Positions 30,593 through 39,242 of a stretch of DNA of 64,000 nucleotides are shown here, piece after piece (positions within the stretch are counted from its first letter, which is position 1; every line of letters starts with the position of its first letter). Location: assembly GCF_001883705.2 (NCBI RefSeq), contig NZ_MDEQ02000015.1, positions 1 to 64,000 of the forward strand, written 5' to 3'. Below the pieces are notes generated by a model. It was not told where the DNA came from, made no database searches, and saw only the letters and a program-made list of their open reading frames with translations. The translations under genes were made by a program, and so were the position numbers. This DNA is from Burkholderia catarinensis. Lineage in GTDB: Bacteria > Pseudomonadota > Gammaproteobacteria > Burkholderiales > Burkholderiaceae.

Positions 30593-30605
30593 GTGCGAGG
30601 TTCAG

Positions 30606-31697
30606 ATGAAAACCGCCTATCCGACCGACGATGCCCGCTGGGGCGCCGTGACCGAGCGCGATCCGCATGCGGACGGCGCGTTCTTCTATGCCGTGAGCAC
30701 GACCGGCGTGTTCTGCCGCCCGACTTGCGCGTCGCGGCTGCCGCGTCGCGAGCATGTGTCCTTCTTCGCCGATCCGGCGGCTGCGCGTGCAGCCGGGTTC
30801 CGGCCCTGCAAGCGTTGCCAGCCGGAAGGGCTGCCGCGCGAGCTCGAGATCGTCAACCGCGCGTGCGCGGTGCTCGACGCGCATGCCGAGCGGCTCACGC
30901 TTCAGCAACTGAGCGATGCCGTGCACGTGAGCCCGTTCCACCTTCAGCGGCTCTTCAAGCGCGTGGTCGGCGTGTCGCCGCGGCAGTACCAGGCCGCGCA
31001 GCGCGGCGCCGCGCTGCGGCAGGCGCTGCAAAGCGGGCAGCCGGTCACGCAGGCGGCCGTGGACGCGGGCTTCAACTCGCCGTCGCGGCTCTATGCATCG
31101 GTGCCGCGCGAGCTCGGGATGGCGCCGTCCGCGTTCCGCCGCCAGGGCGCCGGCCTGCGGATCGACTATACGACCGCACCGACGTCGCTCGGCACGGTAC
31201 TCGTCGCCGCGACCGAACAAGGCATCTGCCGGATCGCGTTCGGCGATGAACCGGCGTCGCTTGTCGGCGAGCTGAAGGACGCGTTCGCGCGCGCCGAACT
31301 GGTCGAATCGTCGGCACGGCTCGCGCCGTTCGTCACGCAGATCCGTGCATACCTGGATGGCACGCGGCACGCGTTCGACCTGCCGCTCGACATCGCGCCG
31401 ACGGCGTTCCAGCAGCGCGTGTGGGAAGCGCTGACGCATATTCCGTACGGCGAAACGCGCAGCTACTCGGAGATCGCCGAGGCGCTCGGCTCGCCGCGCG
31501 CGGTGCGGGCCGTCGCGTCCGCGTGCGCGTCGAACCCGGTCGCGATCGCGATCCCGTGCCACCGCGTCGTGCAAAAGGGCGGCGCGCTCGCCGGGTATCG
31601 CTGGGGCGTGCGCCGCAAGGCGACGCTGCTTGCGTCCGAGGCGCGTCATGTGCACAACGATGAAACCGAGTCCGTTGCGGAGGGCAGCGTAGTTTGA
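30606..31697 (+). CDS. ada: Ada: bifunctional methyl-DNA repair protein and transcription activator
   Basis: 363 residues with all three Ada modules. The N-terminal zinc module has Cys37, Cys41, Cys68 and Cys71 ('GVFCRPTC', 'PCKRC'); methyl-phosphotriester transfer to one Cys turns Ada into an activator. An AraC-type helix-turn-helix follows ('TLQQLSDAVHVSPFHLQRLF'). The C-terminal O6-methylguanine methyltransferase has 'IPCHRVV' with the acceptor Cys. It overlaps alkA by 4 nt, forming the adaptive-response operon. Confidence 0.96.
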   Translation: MKTAYPTDDARWGAVTERDPHADGAFFYAVSTTGVFCRPTCASRLPRREHVSFFADPAAARAAGFRPCKRCQPEGLPRELEIVNRACAVLDAHAERLTLQQLSDAVHVSPFHLQRLFKRVVGVSPRQYQAAQRGAALRQALQSGQPVTQAAVDAGFNSPSRLYASVPRELGMAPSAFRRQGAGLRIDYTTAPTSLGTVLVAATEQGICRIAFGDEPASLVGELKDAFARAELVESSARLAPFVTQIRAYLDGTRHAFDLPLDIAPTAFQQRVWEALTHIPYGETRSYSEIAEALGSPRAVRAVASACASNPVAIAIPCHRVVQKGGALAGYRWGVRRKATLLASEARHVHNDETESVAEGSVV

Positions 31698-32653
31698 GCA
31701 TCGCAAAAACAACGATCACGTCAATCGTGAGCGGCGGCCATGTGCCGCCGTCCGCGCAGATGGAACTGCGCTTCAACGCACCGTACGACTGGGCGCGCGT
31801 GCTGCGCTTCTTCAGCGGGCGCGCGATTCCGGGTGCCGAGCAGGTGGCGGACGGCGCGTATCGCCGCATCGTCGATCTGCACGGCGATTCCGGCCGGCTC
31901 ACGGTCACGAAGCATCCGCGCAAGCATTGCCTGATCGCGACGGTCGAGGGGGCGGTCGCGCGCCATGTCGACGATGCGTTCGCCGCGCGCGTCGCGACGA
32001 TGTTCGATCTCGGCGCCGATCCGGCCGCGATCGGCGGCGGGCTCGCGCGCGATCCGTGGTTCGCGCCGCTCGTCGAGGCCGCGCCGGGGTTGCGCGTGCC
32101 GGGCGCATGGTCGGGGTTCGAGCTGGCCGTGCGCGCGATCGTCGGCCAGCAGGTGAGCGTGAAGGCCGCGACGACGATCGTCGGCCGGCTCGTCGAGCGG
32201 GCCGGCGAGCGTGTCGTGAGTGAGGACGACGGCGCGCCCGCGTGGCGCTTCCCGACGCCCGACGCGCTGGCCGCGTGCGATCTCGACAAGATCGGGATGC
32301 CCGGCAAGCGGGTTGCGGCGCTGACGGGCGTGGCGCGCGCGGTGGCGGCCGGCGACGTGCCGGTTGATCGCACGCATGCCGATCTCGCGACGCTGCGCGG
32401 CGCGTGGCTCGACCTGCCCGGGATCGGCCCGTGGACCGTCGAATACATCGCGATGCGTGCATGGCGCGACCCGGACGCGTGGCCGGCATCCGATCTCGTG
32501 CTGATGCAGTCGATCGCCGCACGCGATCCTGCGCTCGACCGGCTGACGAGCCAGAAGCGCCGCACCGAAGGCTGGCGGCCGTGGCGCGCGTATGCGGCGC
32601 TGCATTTGTGGAACGAAGTGGCCGACCGGGCGGGCGGCGCGCGCGGCGGTTGA
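31694..32653 (+). CDS. alkA: DNA-3-methyladenine glycosylase II
   Basis: 319 residues. The N-terminal AlkA_N beta domain is followed by a helix-hairpin-helix-GPD glycosylase domain: 'AIVGQQVSVKAAT', 'LDLPGIGPWTVEYIAM' (the hairpin and GPD loop) and 'WPASDLVLMQ' with the catalytic Asp. It removes alkylated purines. The TTG start overlaps the ada stop (TTGA), so the two are translationally coupled and co-induced by Ada. Confidence 0.95.
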   Translation: MSIAKTTITSIVSGGHVPPSAQMELRFNAPYDWARVLRFFSGRAIPGAEQVADGAYRRIVDLHGDSGRLTVTKHPRKHCLIATVEGAVARHVDDAFAARVATMFDLGADPAAIGGGLARDPWFAPLVEAAPGLRVPGAWSGFELAVRAIVGQQVSVKAATTIVGRLVERAGERVVSEDDGAPAWRFPTPDALAACDLDKIGMPGKRVAALTGVARAVAAGDVPVDRTHADLATLRGAWLDLPGIGPWTVEYIAMRAWRDPDAWPASDLVLMQSIAARDPALDRLTSQKRRTEGWRPWRAYAALHLWNEVADRAGGARGG

Positions 32654-32965
32654 TGGCGACGGCCCGCGGCCGGGCGCGGGGGCGCTTCCCGCAACCCCTT
32701 GTCCTGCGGGGCTGAGAGGCCGCAAGCCATTTCGACTAATGTCGTTTCGCAATGGACTGCGCCCGGGTCCGATTTCGAGCAGGGAAGTTGCGCGACATCG
32801 CGGCCAGCAAAATAAAACCCTCGATCACAAGCGTGAGATTTGCATGCCGAACGGGCGGATACGCCCATACGCCCGTGCGTGTGGCGCGGTCGGGATGCAT
32901 ATATGGCTGTCTGGGTTCGTCCCCGTACCTATACTGAATTCACCTGACGAAACCGGAGGCAGAGC
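32654..32965. other. Intergenic region before the second GGDEF gene
   Basis: 312 bases with no gene that I can support. The final stretch contains 'cggaggcag' 5-12 nt before the GGDEF start, a good ribosome binding site. No clear promoter could be assigned. Confidence 0.4.
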
Positions 32966-34369
32966 ATGAACGTCAATGTGGCCGCCAAGGAGCCCACCAG
33001 CGCTGGCCAGTTGGTCACCCGGAGCTATGCCAGGCTCGTGCTGGCGGGCTTCGCGCTGGTACCGGCGTATCTGATTGCCTACCTGTACTTTTTCCAGGAT
33101 CCGTCGCTGAAATTCGAGAATCACGCCTTTCACGAGCTGGCGATCGCGGTCGCGACGCTCGAAGGTGCGTTCGTCACCTATGTCTGCTGGCGGTGCTATC
33201 GCTTGTCGGGCGAGCCGCTGCTACGCTGGCTTACGCTAGGCTTTCTGGGTTTTACTCTCATCTATGCGTTGCATGGCGCCTTTACCGGCATGGCGCATCA
33301 CAATATCTGGCTGTTCCTGCTGTACGGGCCGGCCTCGCGCCTGACCATGTCGATCCTGCTGTTCGTCGGGCAACTGTCGTACAGCCGGGCGGCCGACAGC
33401 GCAACCGGACGCGCTGATCGCCGCGTCTGGGCGACGTGGATCGCGCTGTTCGGGCTGATCGACGTGGCGGTCGCCTGGATCGCCTACTCGCCGGTGGCCG
33501 GTGCCCTGTGGGTGCGCCTGTCGATGGAGGGCGGGGCCCTGGTGTTCTCTACCGTGAACGTCGCCGCGCTGGTCGTGCGCCGCATCCGCTCGCCGCTCAT
33601 GACGATCTACGGCATTTCAGTGGCGTCATTCGCGCTGTCCTCGCTCGCCTTCATCCTCGGGCGGCCGTGGAATCATATGTGGTGGCTGGCGCACGCGATC
33701 TTTGCCGCGGGCTTTGTCCTGCTCAGCTACGGTGTCGTCCAGGCCTTTCATACAACGCGGTCGTTTTCGAAGATCTACAGCCAGGAAGAGCTGTTTGCCC
33801 GCTTGAGAGACGCGATGGCGAGGACGGAGCGTGCGCTGCAGGAACTGCAGCGGACCAACGCGAAGCTCGAGCACATGGCGGCAACGGACCCGCTCACGGG
33901 TGCGGCCAATCGGCGCCAGTTCATCGAAAGCGTGGAAGCCGAAATTACCCGGGCGAAGCGCAATGGCGCGCCGTTTTCGTTGCTGGCGCTCGATCTCGAC
34001 CACTTCAAGGCGATCAACGACAGTTACGGGCATCAGGCGGGCGACGAGGTGTTGCAGCGCTTCGTCAACAAATGCCTCGATGCGATCCGGCCGTACGACG
34101 GCTTCGCGCGGGTGGGCGGAGAAGAATTCATGGTGCTGCTGCCGCAAGCCGCGCTGGATACCGCGCAGTCGATCGGTGAGCGCATCCGCGCAGCGATTGC
34201 GGGTGCCCCGTTCGAGGCCGGCATCGGCAAGCCGATTGAGGTCACCGTGAGCGTGGGGGCGTCCGAGTTCGGTCGGGACGGAGAGACGATCGACGCGATC
34301 CTGCGCAAGGCCGACGAACGCCTGTACTGTGCGAAACATCAAGGTCGCAACCGGGTGGTGACAGCGTAG
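32966..34369 (+). CDS. Membrane diguanylate cyclase (GGDEF), second copy type
   Basis: 467 residues. About seven transmembrane segments occupy residues ~25-265. A short coiled coil ('TERALQELQRTNAKLEHM') leads into the GGDEF domain: 'DPLTGAANRRQF', 'LALDLDHFKAINDSYGHQAGD', and active-site 'RVGGEEF'. The I-site 'RPYD' lies five residues before GGEEF. Its sensor region is unlike that of the cyclase at 25440-26798, so a different signal is expected. Confidence 0.9.
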   Translation: MNVNVAAKEPTSAGQLVTRSYARLVLAGFALVPAYLIAYLYFFQDPSLKFENHAFHELAIAVATLEGAFVTYVCWRCYRLSGEPLLRWLTLGFLGFTLIYALHGAFTGMAHHNIWLFLLYGPASRLTMSILLFVGQLSYSRAADSATGRADRRVWATWIALFGLIDVAVAWIAYSPVAGALWVRLSMEGGALVFSTVNVAALVVRRIRSPLMTIYGISVASFALSSLAFILGRPWNHMWWLAHAIFAAGFVLLSYGVVQAFHTTRSFSKIYSQEELFARLRDAMARTERALQELQRTNAKLEHMAATDPLTGAANRRQFIESVEAEITRAKRNGAPFSLLALDLDHFKAINDSYGHQAGDEVLQRFVNKCLDAIRPYDGFARVGGEEFMVLLPQAALDTAQSIGERIRAAIAGAPFEAGIGKPIEVTVSVGASEFGRDGETIDAILRKADERLYCAKHQGRNRVVTA

Positions 34370-34818
34370 CCGGCAGCAGATCTCCTGCCGGTCCCGCTCC
34401 GTCGCCGTCAGATCGTGCGGCGAGCAGCCATCGCGCGAGCACGCCGGCCACCGGCGAGTAGGCGATCCGGGCAACCGCCCCGGCGATCGCGAGTTCGGGG
34501 TGACCACGACTTGAGGTGCGCGAGCGGTCAGGTCGACGGCACGGTGGCACCTGCCGCCGCTTGCCCACTCGTCGCATTCCGTCGGACGAATTCGTCTGGC
34601 CGACGTGCGCGTCGACGCCGCCGGGAACCGGCGAGGCATGACGCGATAGCCGCAACCGGCCCGTCCGGCGGCCTGCTCCGGCCCGCGCACCATGCCCGGG
34701 GCCACCTCAAGCGCGGGTCTCGGCGAGATGTTAAAGTGCCCGCTACCAACGAAGCGACCAATAATCCAGCCGGCCGCGCGCGGCGTTCTGCGCGCGGTCG
34801 TCACGCACTTGCGTCTCC
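34370..34818. other. Intergenic region before gshA; hairpin but no gene
   Basis: 450 bases. Immediately after the GGDEF stop lies a 7-bp hairpin 'ccggcag'/'ctgccgg' (34370-34391) that may help end transcription. A minus-strand frame around 34400-34650 reads 'ELAIAGAVARIAYSPVAGVL', which could be a remnant of a membrane protein, but start and family are not supported. Confidence 0.4.
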
Positions 34819-36432
34819 ATGTCGAACACCATGACTCACCGCCAGTCCGAACTGCTGCTGAATCGCCTCGAAGCGCTGAGCTCGGGCCCGACGCGGCAGC
34901 ATCTGCCCGACGGCCTGCGCGGCATCGAAAGGGAAAGCCTGCGCGTGACGCGCGACGGGATGATCGCGTTCACGCCGCATCCGCGCGCGCTCGGTTCGGC
35001 GCTCACGCACCCGTCGCTGACGACCGACTATTCCGAAGCGCTGATCGAGCTGATCACGCCCGCGGAACGCGACGCCGCGATCACGCTCGAACGTCTCGAC
35101 GATCTGCATCGCAACGTGTATGCATCGCTCGGCGACGAGATGCTGTGGAACGACTCGATGCCGGGCCTGCTGCCGGCGGACGACCAGATCCCGATCGCCG
35201 ATTACGGTACGTCGAACATCGGCCGCCTGAAGACGGTGTACCGGCGCGGCCTCGCGTATCGCTACGGCCGCACGATGCAGTGCATCGCCGGCATCCACTA
35301 CAACTACTCGCTGCATGAGGAAGTGTGGCGGCGCCTGCATGCGGAAGAAGGCTCGACGGCCACGCTCGTCGATTACCAGTCGGAGCGCTATCTCGCGCAG
35401 ATCCGCAACTTCCGCCGCCGCAGCTGGTTGCTGATGTACCTGTTCGGCGCGTCGCCCGCGCTCGACACGAGGTTCCTGCGCGGCAAGCCGCACAAACTCG
35501 ACACGTTCGACGCCGATACGCTGTACCTGCCGTACGCGACGAGCCTGCGGATGAGCGATCTCGGCTACTCGAACACGACCGCGCAGGCCGCGCTGCACGT
35601 CGACTACAACACGCTGTCCGGCTATCTCGACGCGCTGTCGAAGGCCGTGAGCGAGCCGTATCCGGCGTACGAGGCGATCGGTACGCATCGCGACGGCGAG
35701 TGGATCCAGATCAACACGAACGTGCTGCAGATCGAGAACGAGTTCTACTCGACGATCCGGCCGAAGCGTGTCACGTATTCGGGCGAGCGGCCGCTGCATG
35801 CGCTCGCGTCGCGCGGCGTGCAGTACATCGAGGTGCGCTGCCTCGACATCGATCCGTTCGAGCCGACCGGCATCGCGCTGGAAACCGCGCGCTTCATCGA
35901 CGCGTTCCTGCTCGCGTGCGCGCTCGACGAGAGCCCGGCGCTCGACTGCCCCGCGTACAAAGAAGCGAACGCGAACTTCGGCAGCGTGACGATGGAAGGG
36001 CGCAAGCCGGGGCTCACGCTGACGCGCGACGGCCAGCCGGTCACGTTGCAGGCGTGGGCCGACGAGCTGATGGCCGATATCGAAACCGTCGGCCGCCGTC
36101 TCGACGAGATCCGCGGCGGCGACGAGCATGCGCGCGCGATCGCCGCGCAACGCGAGAAGCTCGCCGATCCGGAGCGCACGGCGTCCGCGCGCGTGCTGCG
36201 CACGATGCGCGAGAACGGGCAGTCGTTCCTCGGATTCGCGCTGGCGCAGAGCGAAACGCATGCCGCGCATTTCCGCGCGCGTCCGCCGTCGGCGGACACG
36301 CTGCGCACCGAGCAGGCGCTCGCCGCGAAGTCGCTGGCCGAGCAGGCCGAGCTCGAAGCGAAGGAGGCCGGATCGTTCGACGCGTTCGTCGCGGCCTACC
36401 GCGCGTATACGCTGAACCGCTTCAGCGTCTGA
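34819..36432 (+). CDS. gshA: Glutamate-cysteine ligase
   Basis: 537 residues, the length and sequence pattern of the proteobacterial GshA type: 'LRGIERESLRVT', 'PSLTTDYSEALIELITP', 'QCIAGIHYNYS' and 'RNFRRRSWLLMYLFGASPA'. It makes gamma-glutamylcysteine from Glu, Cys and ATP, the first step of glutathione synthesis. It appears to stand alone. Confidence 0.96.
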   Translation: MSNTMTHRQSELLLNRLEALSSGPTRQHLPDGLRGIERESLRVTRDGMIAFTPHPRALGSALTHPSLTTDYSEALIELITPAERDAAITLERLDDLHRNVYASLGDEMLWNDSMPGLLPADDQIPIADYGTSNIGRLKTVYRRGLAYRYGRTMQCIAGIHYNYSLHEEVWRRLHAEEGSTATLVDYQSERYLAQIRNFRRRSWLLMYLFGASPALDTRFLRGKPHKLDTFDADTLYLPYATSLRMSDLGYSNTTAQAALHVDYNTLSGYLDALSKAVSEPYPAYEAIGTHRDGEWIQINTNVLQIENEFYSTIRPKRVTYSGERPLHALASRGVQYIEVRCLDIDPFEPTGIALETARFIDAFLLACALDESPALDCPAYKEANANFGSVTMEGRKPGLTLTRDGQPVTLQAWADELMADIETVGRRLDEIRGGDEHARAIAAQREKLADPERTASARVLRTMRENGQSFLGFALAQSETHAAHFRARPPSADTLRTEQALAAKSLAEQAELEAKEAGSFDAFVAAYRAYTLNRFSV

Positions 36433-36596
36433 CGATCGCGCCCGCGGCCGCGCGTGTTGGCATGCGGGCCGCGAGTGAGGCGGCCGGCGCAGGGCGCGCT
36501 ACGGGGTGGCCGCCGCCAGTGGGCAGTGCCTCGGGCCTCGCCGGCCACCAGGCGGTTCGTCGCGCTGATGCGCGATCGATCCGGTCCAGCCGACAG

Positions 36597-36908
36597 TCAA
36601 TGATGGGCGTATGTGCCGCGATCGATCGCGTGCGGCAGCGCCGGCTTCCCTGATTCCACGTTCGCCCGGCCGTCGCGGCCATAACCGGCATCCTCGCCGC
36701 GCGCCTGCGCGGCACGCTGCATGATCGCCTGCATGTTCTCCGGAAAGTCGGGACTGCTCGCGAGGCTCGTCCGGTAGCCGGCTGCCTGCAACTCCACGAG
36801 TTCCTGGCGGACCTGCGCGCGCGTCAGCGTCGACGCGGCCTGCGCGTGCGCCGTGAAGGCCGCGCCGATCAGCAGGAACGCGCATGCCGCGTGTTTCATC
36901 GTCTTCAT
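36597..36908 (-). CDS. DUF4148 domain exported protein
   Basis: 103 residues. The signal peptide 'KHAACAFLLIGAAFTAHA' precedes the short DUF4148 motif 'LTRAQVRQELVELQAAGY'. DUF4148 proteins are small periplasmic proteins, very numerous in Burkholderia, with no known function. The tail is hydrophilic ('EDAGYGRDGRANVESGKP'). Confidence 0.8.
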   Translation of the reverse strand: MKTMKHAACAFLLIGAAFTAHAQAASTLTRAQVRQELVELQAAGYRTSLASSPDFPENMQAIMQRAAQARGEDAGYGRDGRANVESGKPALPHAIDRGTYAHH

Positions 36909-37503
36909 CGTGTTCGCTCCGTGAGGTTCCGGCGCCGCGCCGTCGCTGGCGCGGGCGGAATCGATGCGGCCAGTCTAGGCTTCGGACGCCAAACGAAACA
37001 TCCCGCCCGCCGGCAGGCACCTTTGCCGCACGTGCAACATTGCGCGGGTGACGACGTTGCGCAGCCCCGGCAAACCGTTCGCGACGGGCTTCCTGTCGAA
37101 CGCGACAGCGACTCGCCAATTTCCGGTCATCGTGCGGCGGATGGTCCGTACCGGGGCGCCACGTATCGGGCTTGTCCCCCTTGTGCAAGCGTCGCGCGCC
37201 TCCTAACCTCTTTTAAGCGACTGATCGGTTGGCCGTGCAACGTCGTTGCGTGCGCAAGCGCCCGATCGTTGTCGCGACGGCAGAACGACCGCTTTGCACC
37301 GAATCCGGGGGCGCGCCGAAGCGCCAACCCGGGTCGACCGCGCAAGGCATGGAACCCGAGCAAGCGCTAAAGCGCCAACCCGGGTCGACCGCGCAAGGCA
37401 TGGGACCCGAGTAAGCGCTGAAGCGCTAACTCGGGTCGACCGCGCAAGGCATGGGACCCGAGTAAGCGCTAAAGCGCTAACTCGGGTCGACATTGGAGAC
37501 ACG
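36909..37503. other. Long leader / intergenic region upstream of lldP
   Basis: About 595 bases. The left part holds the DUF4148 gene's upstream region. The right ~190 bases are filled by the tandem palindrome array described separately, which runs to within ~15 nt of the lldP ATG. GGAGAC just before the ATG is the ribosome binding site. Confidence 0.6.
37302..37488 (+). repeat. 51-bp tandem repeats of a 34-bp palindrome in the lldP leader
   Basis: 'gggtcgac' recurs at 37331, 37382, 37433 and 37484, exactly 51 bp apart. Each unit is a 34-bp near-perfect palindrome (arms 'gacccgagtaagcgct' and 'agcgctaactcgggtc', 2-nt centre) plus a 17-bp linker 'gaccgcgcaaggcatgg'. Palindromes lie at 37455-37488 and 37404-37437 (best), 37353-37386 (diverged) and ~37302-37335 (degenerate). 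As RNA each forms a 16-bp hairpin; the last ends 15 nt before the lldP start. Confidence 0.9.
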
Positions 37504-39144
37504 ATGAGCCCTACCGACGCCCTACCGCCCGGCATCGTCTTCGCGCAGCCGTTGACGCCCGTCGCCAACTCGCTGCTCCTGTCCTTCCTCGTCGCCGCGA
37601 TCCCGATCGCGGTTGCGCTGATCGCGCTCGGCGTGCTGCGCCGCCCCGCGTGGCAGGCATCGCTCGCCGGGCTCGTCGCCGGCCTCGCGGTCGCGATCGG
37701 CGCGTGGGGCATGCCGGCCGGGCTCGCGTTCGACGCGGTCGGCGCGGGCATGGCGCTCGCGGTCGTGCCCGTGATGTGGATCGTCTTCAACGCGCTGCTG
37801 CTGTACAACATCGCGGTGAAGTCGGGCCGCTTCGACCAGTTCCGGCAGTGGATGCTCGACAACCTGCCCGACGATCGCCGCCTCGTGCTGCTCGTCGTCG
37901 CGTTCTCGTTCGGCTGCCTGCTCGAAGGGATCTCGGGATTCGGCACACCGGTCGCGATCACCAGCGCGCTGCTGATCGCGCTCGGCTTCCCCGCGCTCGA
38001 AGCGCTCACCTACACGCTGCTGTTCAACACGGCGCCGGTCGCGTTCGGTGCGCTCGGCGTGCCGATCACCGTGCTCGGCGCGGTCACGTCGCTGCCGCCC
38101 GCGACGCTCGCCCAGATGGTCGGCCGGCAGTTGCCGTTTTTTGCGCTGCTGCTGCCGTTCTACGTGGTCGGCGCGTATGGCGGGCTGCGCTCGATCTCGA
38201 AGCTGTGGCCGGCGCTGCTCGTGTCGGGCGCCAGCTTCGCGATCGCGCAGTTCGTCACGTCGAACTTCCTCGGCTACCAGCTCACCGACGTGCTGTCGTC
38301 GCTCACGTCGCTGATCGTCACGATCGGCTTCCTGCAGGTGTGGAAGCCGCAGCCCGATCCGCAGTTCGCGCTCGCGCGCAGCGTGCCCGCAACGGCCGGC
38401 GCGGCGCGCGCGGGCTTCGGCGGCTGGCTGCCATGGCTCGTCGTGTCGGTGGTCGTGATCGTGTGGGTGCACGCGGGCATCGCGGCGATCGGCGACGTGA
38501 AGATCAAGTGGCCGGGCCTGCACAATGCGGTGTTCGTGTCGCTGTACCACAAGCCGTATGCGGCGATCTGGGACTTCCAGCCGCTCGGCACGGGCACCGC
38601 GATCCTGCTCTCGGCGGTCATCACGGCCGCGCTGACGCGCACCGGCGCCGGCGCGTTCCTCGAGTGCGTGGTCAAGACCTGGCGGCAGACGTGGATCGCG
38701 ATCGTCACGGTGATGATGATCGTCGGGCTCGCGTACCTGCTGAACTACTCGGGGATCAGCTACACGCTCGGCACGGGCGTCGCGTCCACGGGCGCGCTGT
38801 TCCCGCTGGTGTCCGCGTCGCTCGGCTGGATCGCCGTGTTCCTGTCCGGCAGCGACACGTCGGGCAATGCGCTGTTCGGCAACCTGCAGGTCGTCGCCGC
38901 CAGGCAGCTCGGCCTCGATCCCGTGCTGATGGCCGCGACCAACTCGTCCGGCGGCGTGATGGGCAAGATGATCTCGCCGCAGAACATCGCGACGGGCGTG
39001 TCGACGACGGACCTGAAGGGGCAGGAAGGCGTCGTGTTCGCGCGCACCTTCTGGCACAGCGTGATCCTCACGCTGCTGCTCGGCGTGCTCGTGTTCCTGC
39101 AGCAGCACGTGTTCACGTGGATGATTCCGGCGCTGCCGAAGTGA
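37504..39144 (+). CDS. lldP: L-lactate permease (LctP family)
   Basis: 546 residues with ~12-14 transmembrane segments. Conserved family stretches include 'FEGISGFGTP'-type ('CLLEGISGFGTPVAI'), 'FNTAPVAFGALG', 'SGSDTSGNALFGNLQ' and 'NSSGGVMGKMISPQNIA'. It imports L- or D-lactate with protons. ATG at 37504 is chosen because GGAG lies at the right distance; the frame is open further upstream only through the 51-bp repeats (51 is a multiple of 3). No lldD neighbour is present. Confidence 0.93.
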   Translation: MSPTDALPPGIVFAQPLTPVANSLLLSFLVAAIPIAVALIALGVLRRPAWQASLAGLVAGLAVAIGAWGMPAGLAFDAVGAGMALAVVPVMWIVFNALLLYNIAVKSGRFDQFRQWMLDNLPDDRRLVLLVVAFSFGCLLEGISGFGTPVAITSALLIALGFPALEALTYTLLFNTAPVAFGALGVPITVLGAVTSLPPATLAQMVGRQLPFFALLLPFYVVGAYGGLRSISKLWPALLVSGASFAIAQFVTSNFLGYQLTDVLSSLTSLIVTIGFLQVWKPQPDPQFALARSVPATAGAARAGFGGWLPWLVVSVVVIVWVHAGIAAIGDVKIKWPGLHNAVFVSLYHKPYAAIWDFQPLGTGTAILLSAVITAALTRTGAGAFLECVVKTWRQTWIAIVTVMMIVGLAYLLNYSGISYTLGTGVASTGALFPLVSASLGWIAVFLSGSDTSGNALFGNLQVVAARQLGLDPVLMAATNSSGGVMGKMISPQNIATGVSTTDLKGQEGVVFARTFWHSVILTLLLGVLVFLQQHVFTWMIPALPK

Positions 39145-39242
39145 TGCGCGGCGCAACGAGAGAAGGAAGGCACGAGGAAAGGACGAGGGAAGGCGCGGGA
39201 AAAGCGCCAGTCAAAGCGCGAAACCGGTGAACGCGCGGCAGT

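Larger units (their letters stand above)
30178..30605. other. Intergenic region holding an sRNA candidate and the ada promoter
   Basis: About 430 bases between the divergent VOC and ada genes. It holds a minus-strand small RNA candidate with its own promoter and terminator (30267-30335) and, near ada, two palindromes (GGCACGTGCC at 30552-30561 and an inverted repeat at 30566-30592). Confidence 0.6.

Noticed and set aside
34400-34655. Minus-strand frame resembling a membrane-protein fragment
   Set aside because: No start signal, no recognisable family, and only ~25 residues look hydrophobic; noted only as intergenic content.
37302-37488. Tandem array as a CRISPR locus
   Set aside because: The 17-bp spacers are essentially identical, the palindrome unit is too perfect, there are no cas genes, and the array ends at a ribosome binding site.
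37246-37503. N-terminal extension of the lactate permease through the repeats
   Set aside because: The frame is open only because the repeat is a multiple of 3. LctP proteins do not carry such Arg-rich repeats, and a good ribosome binding site precedes ATG 37504.
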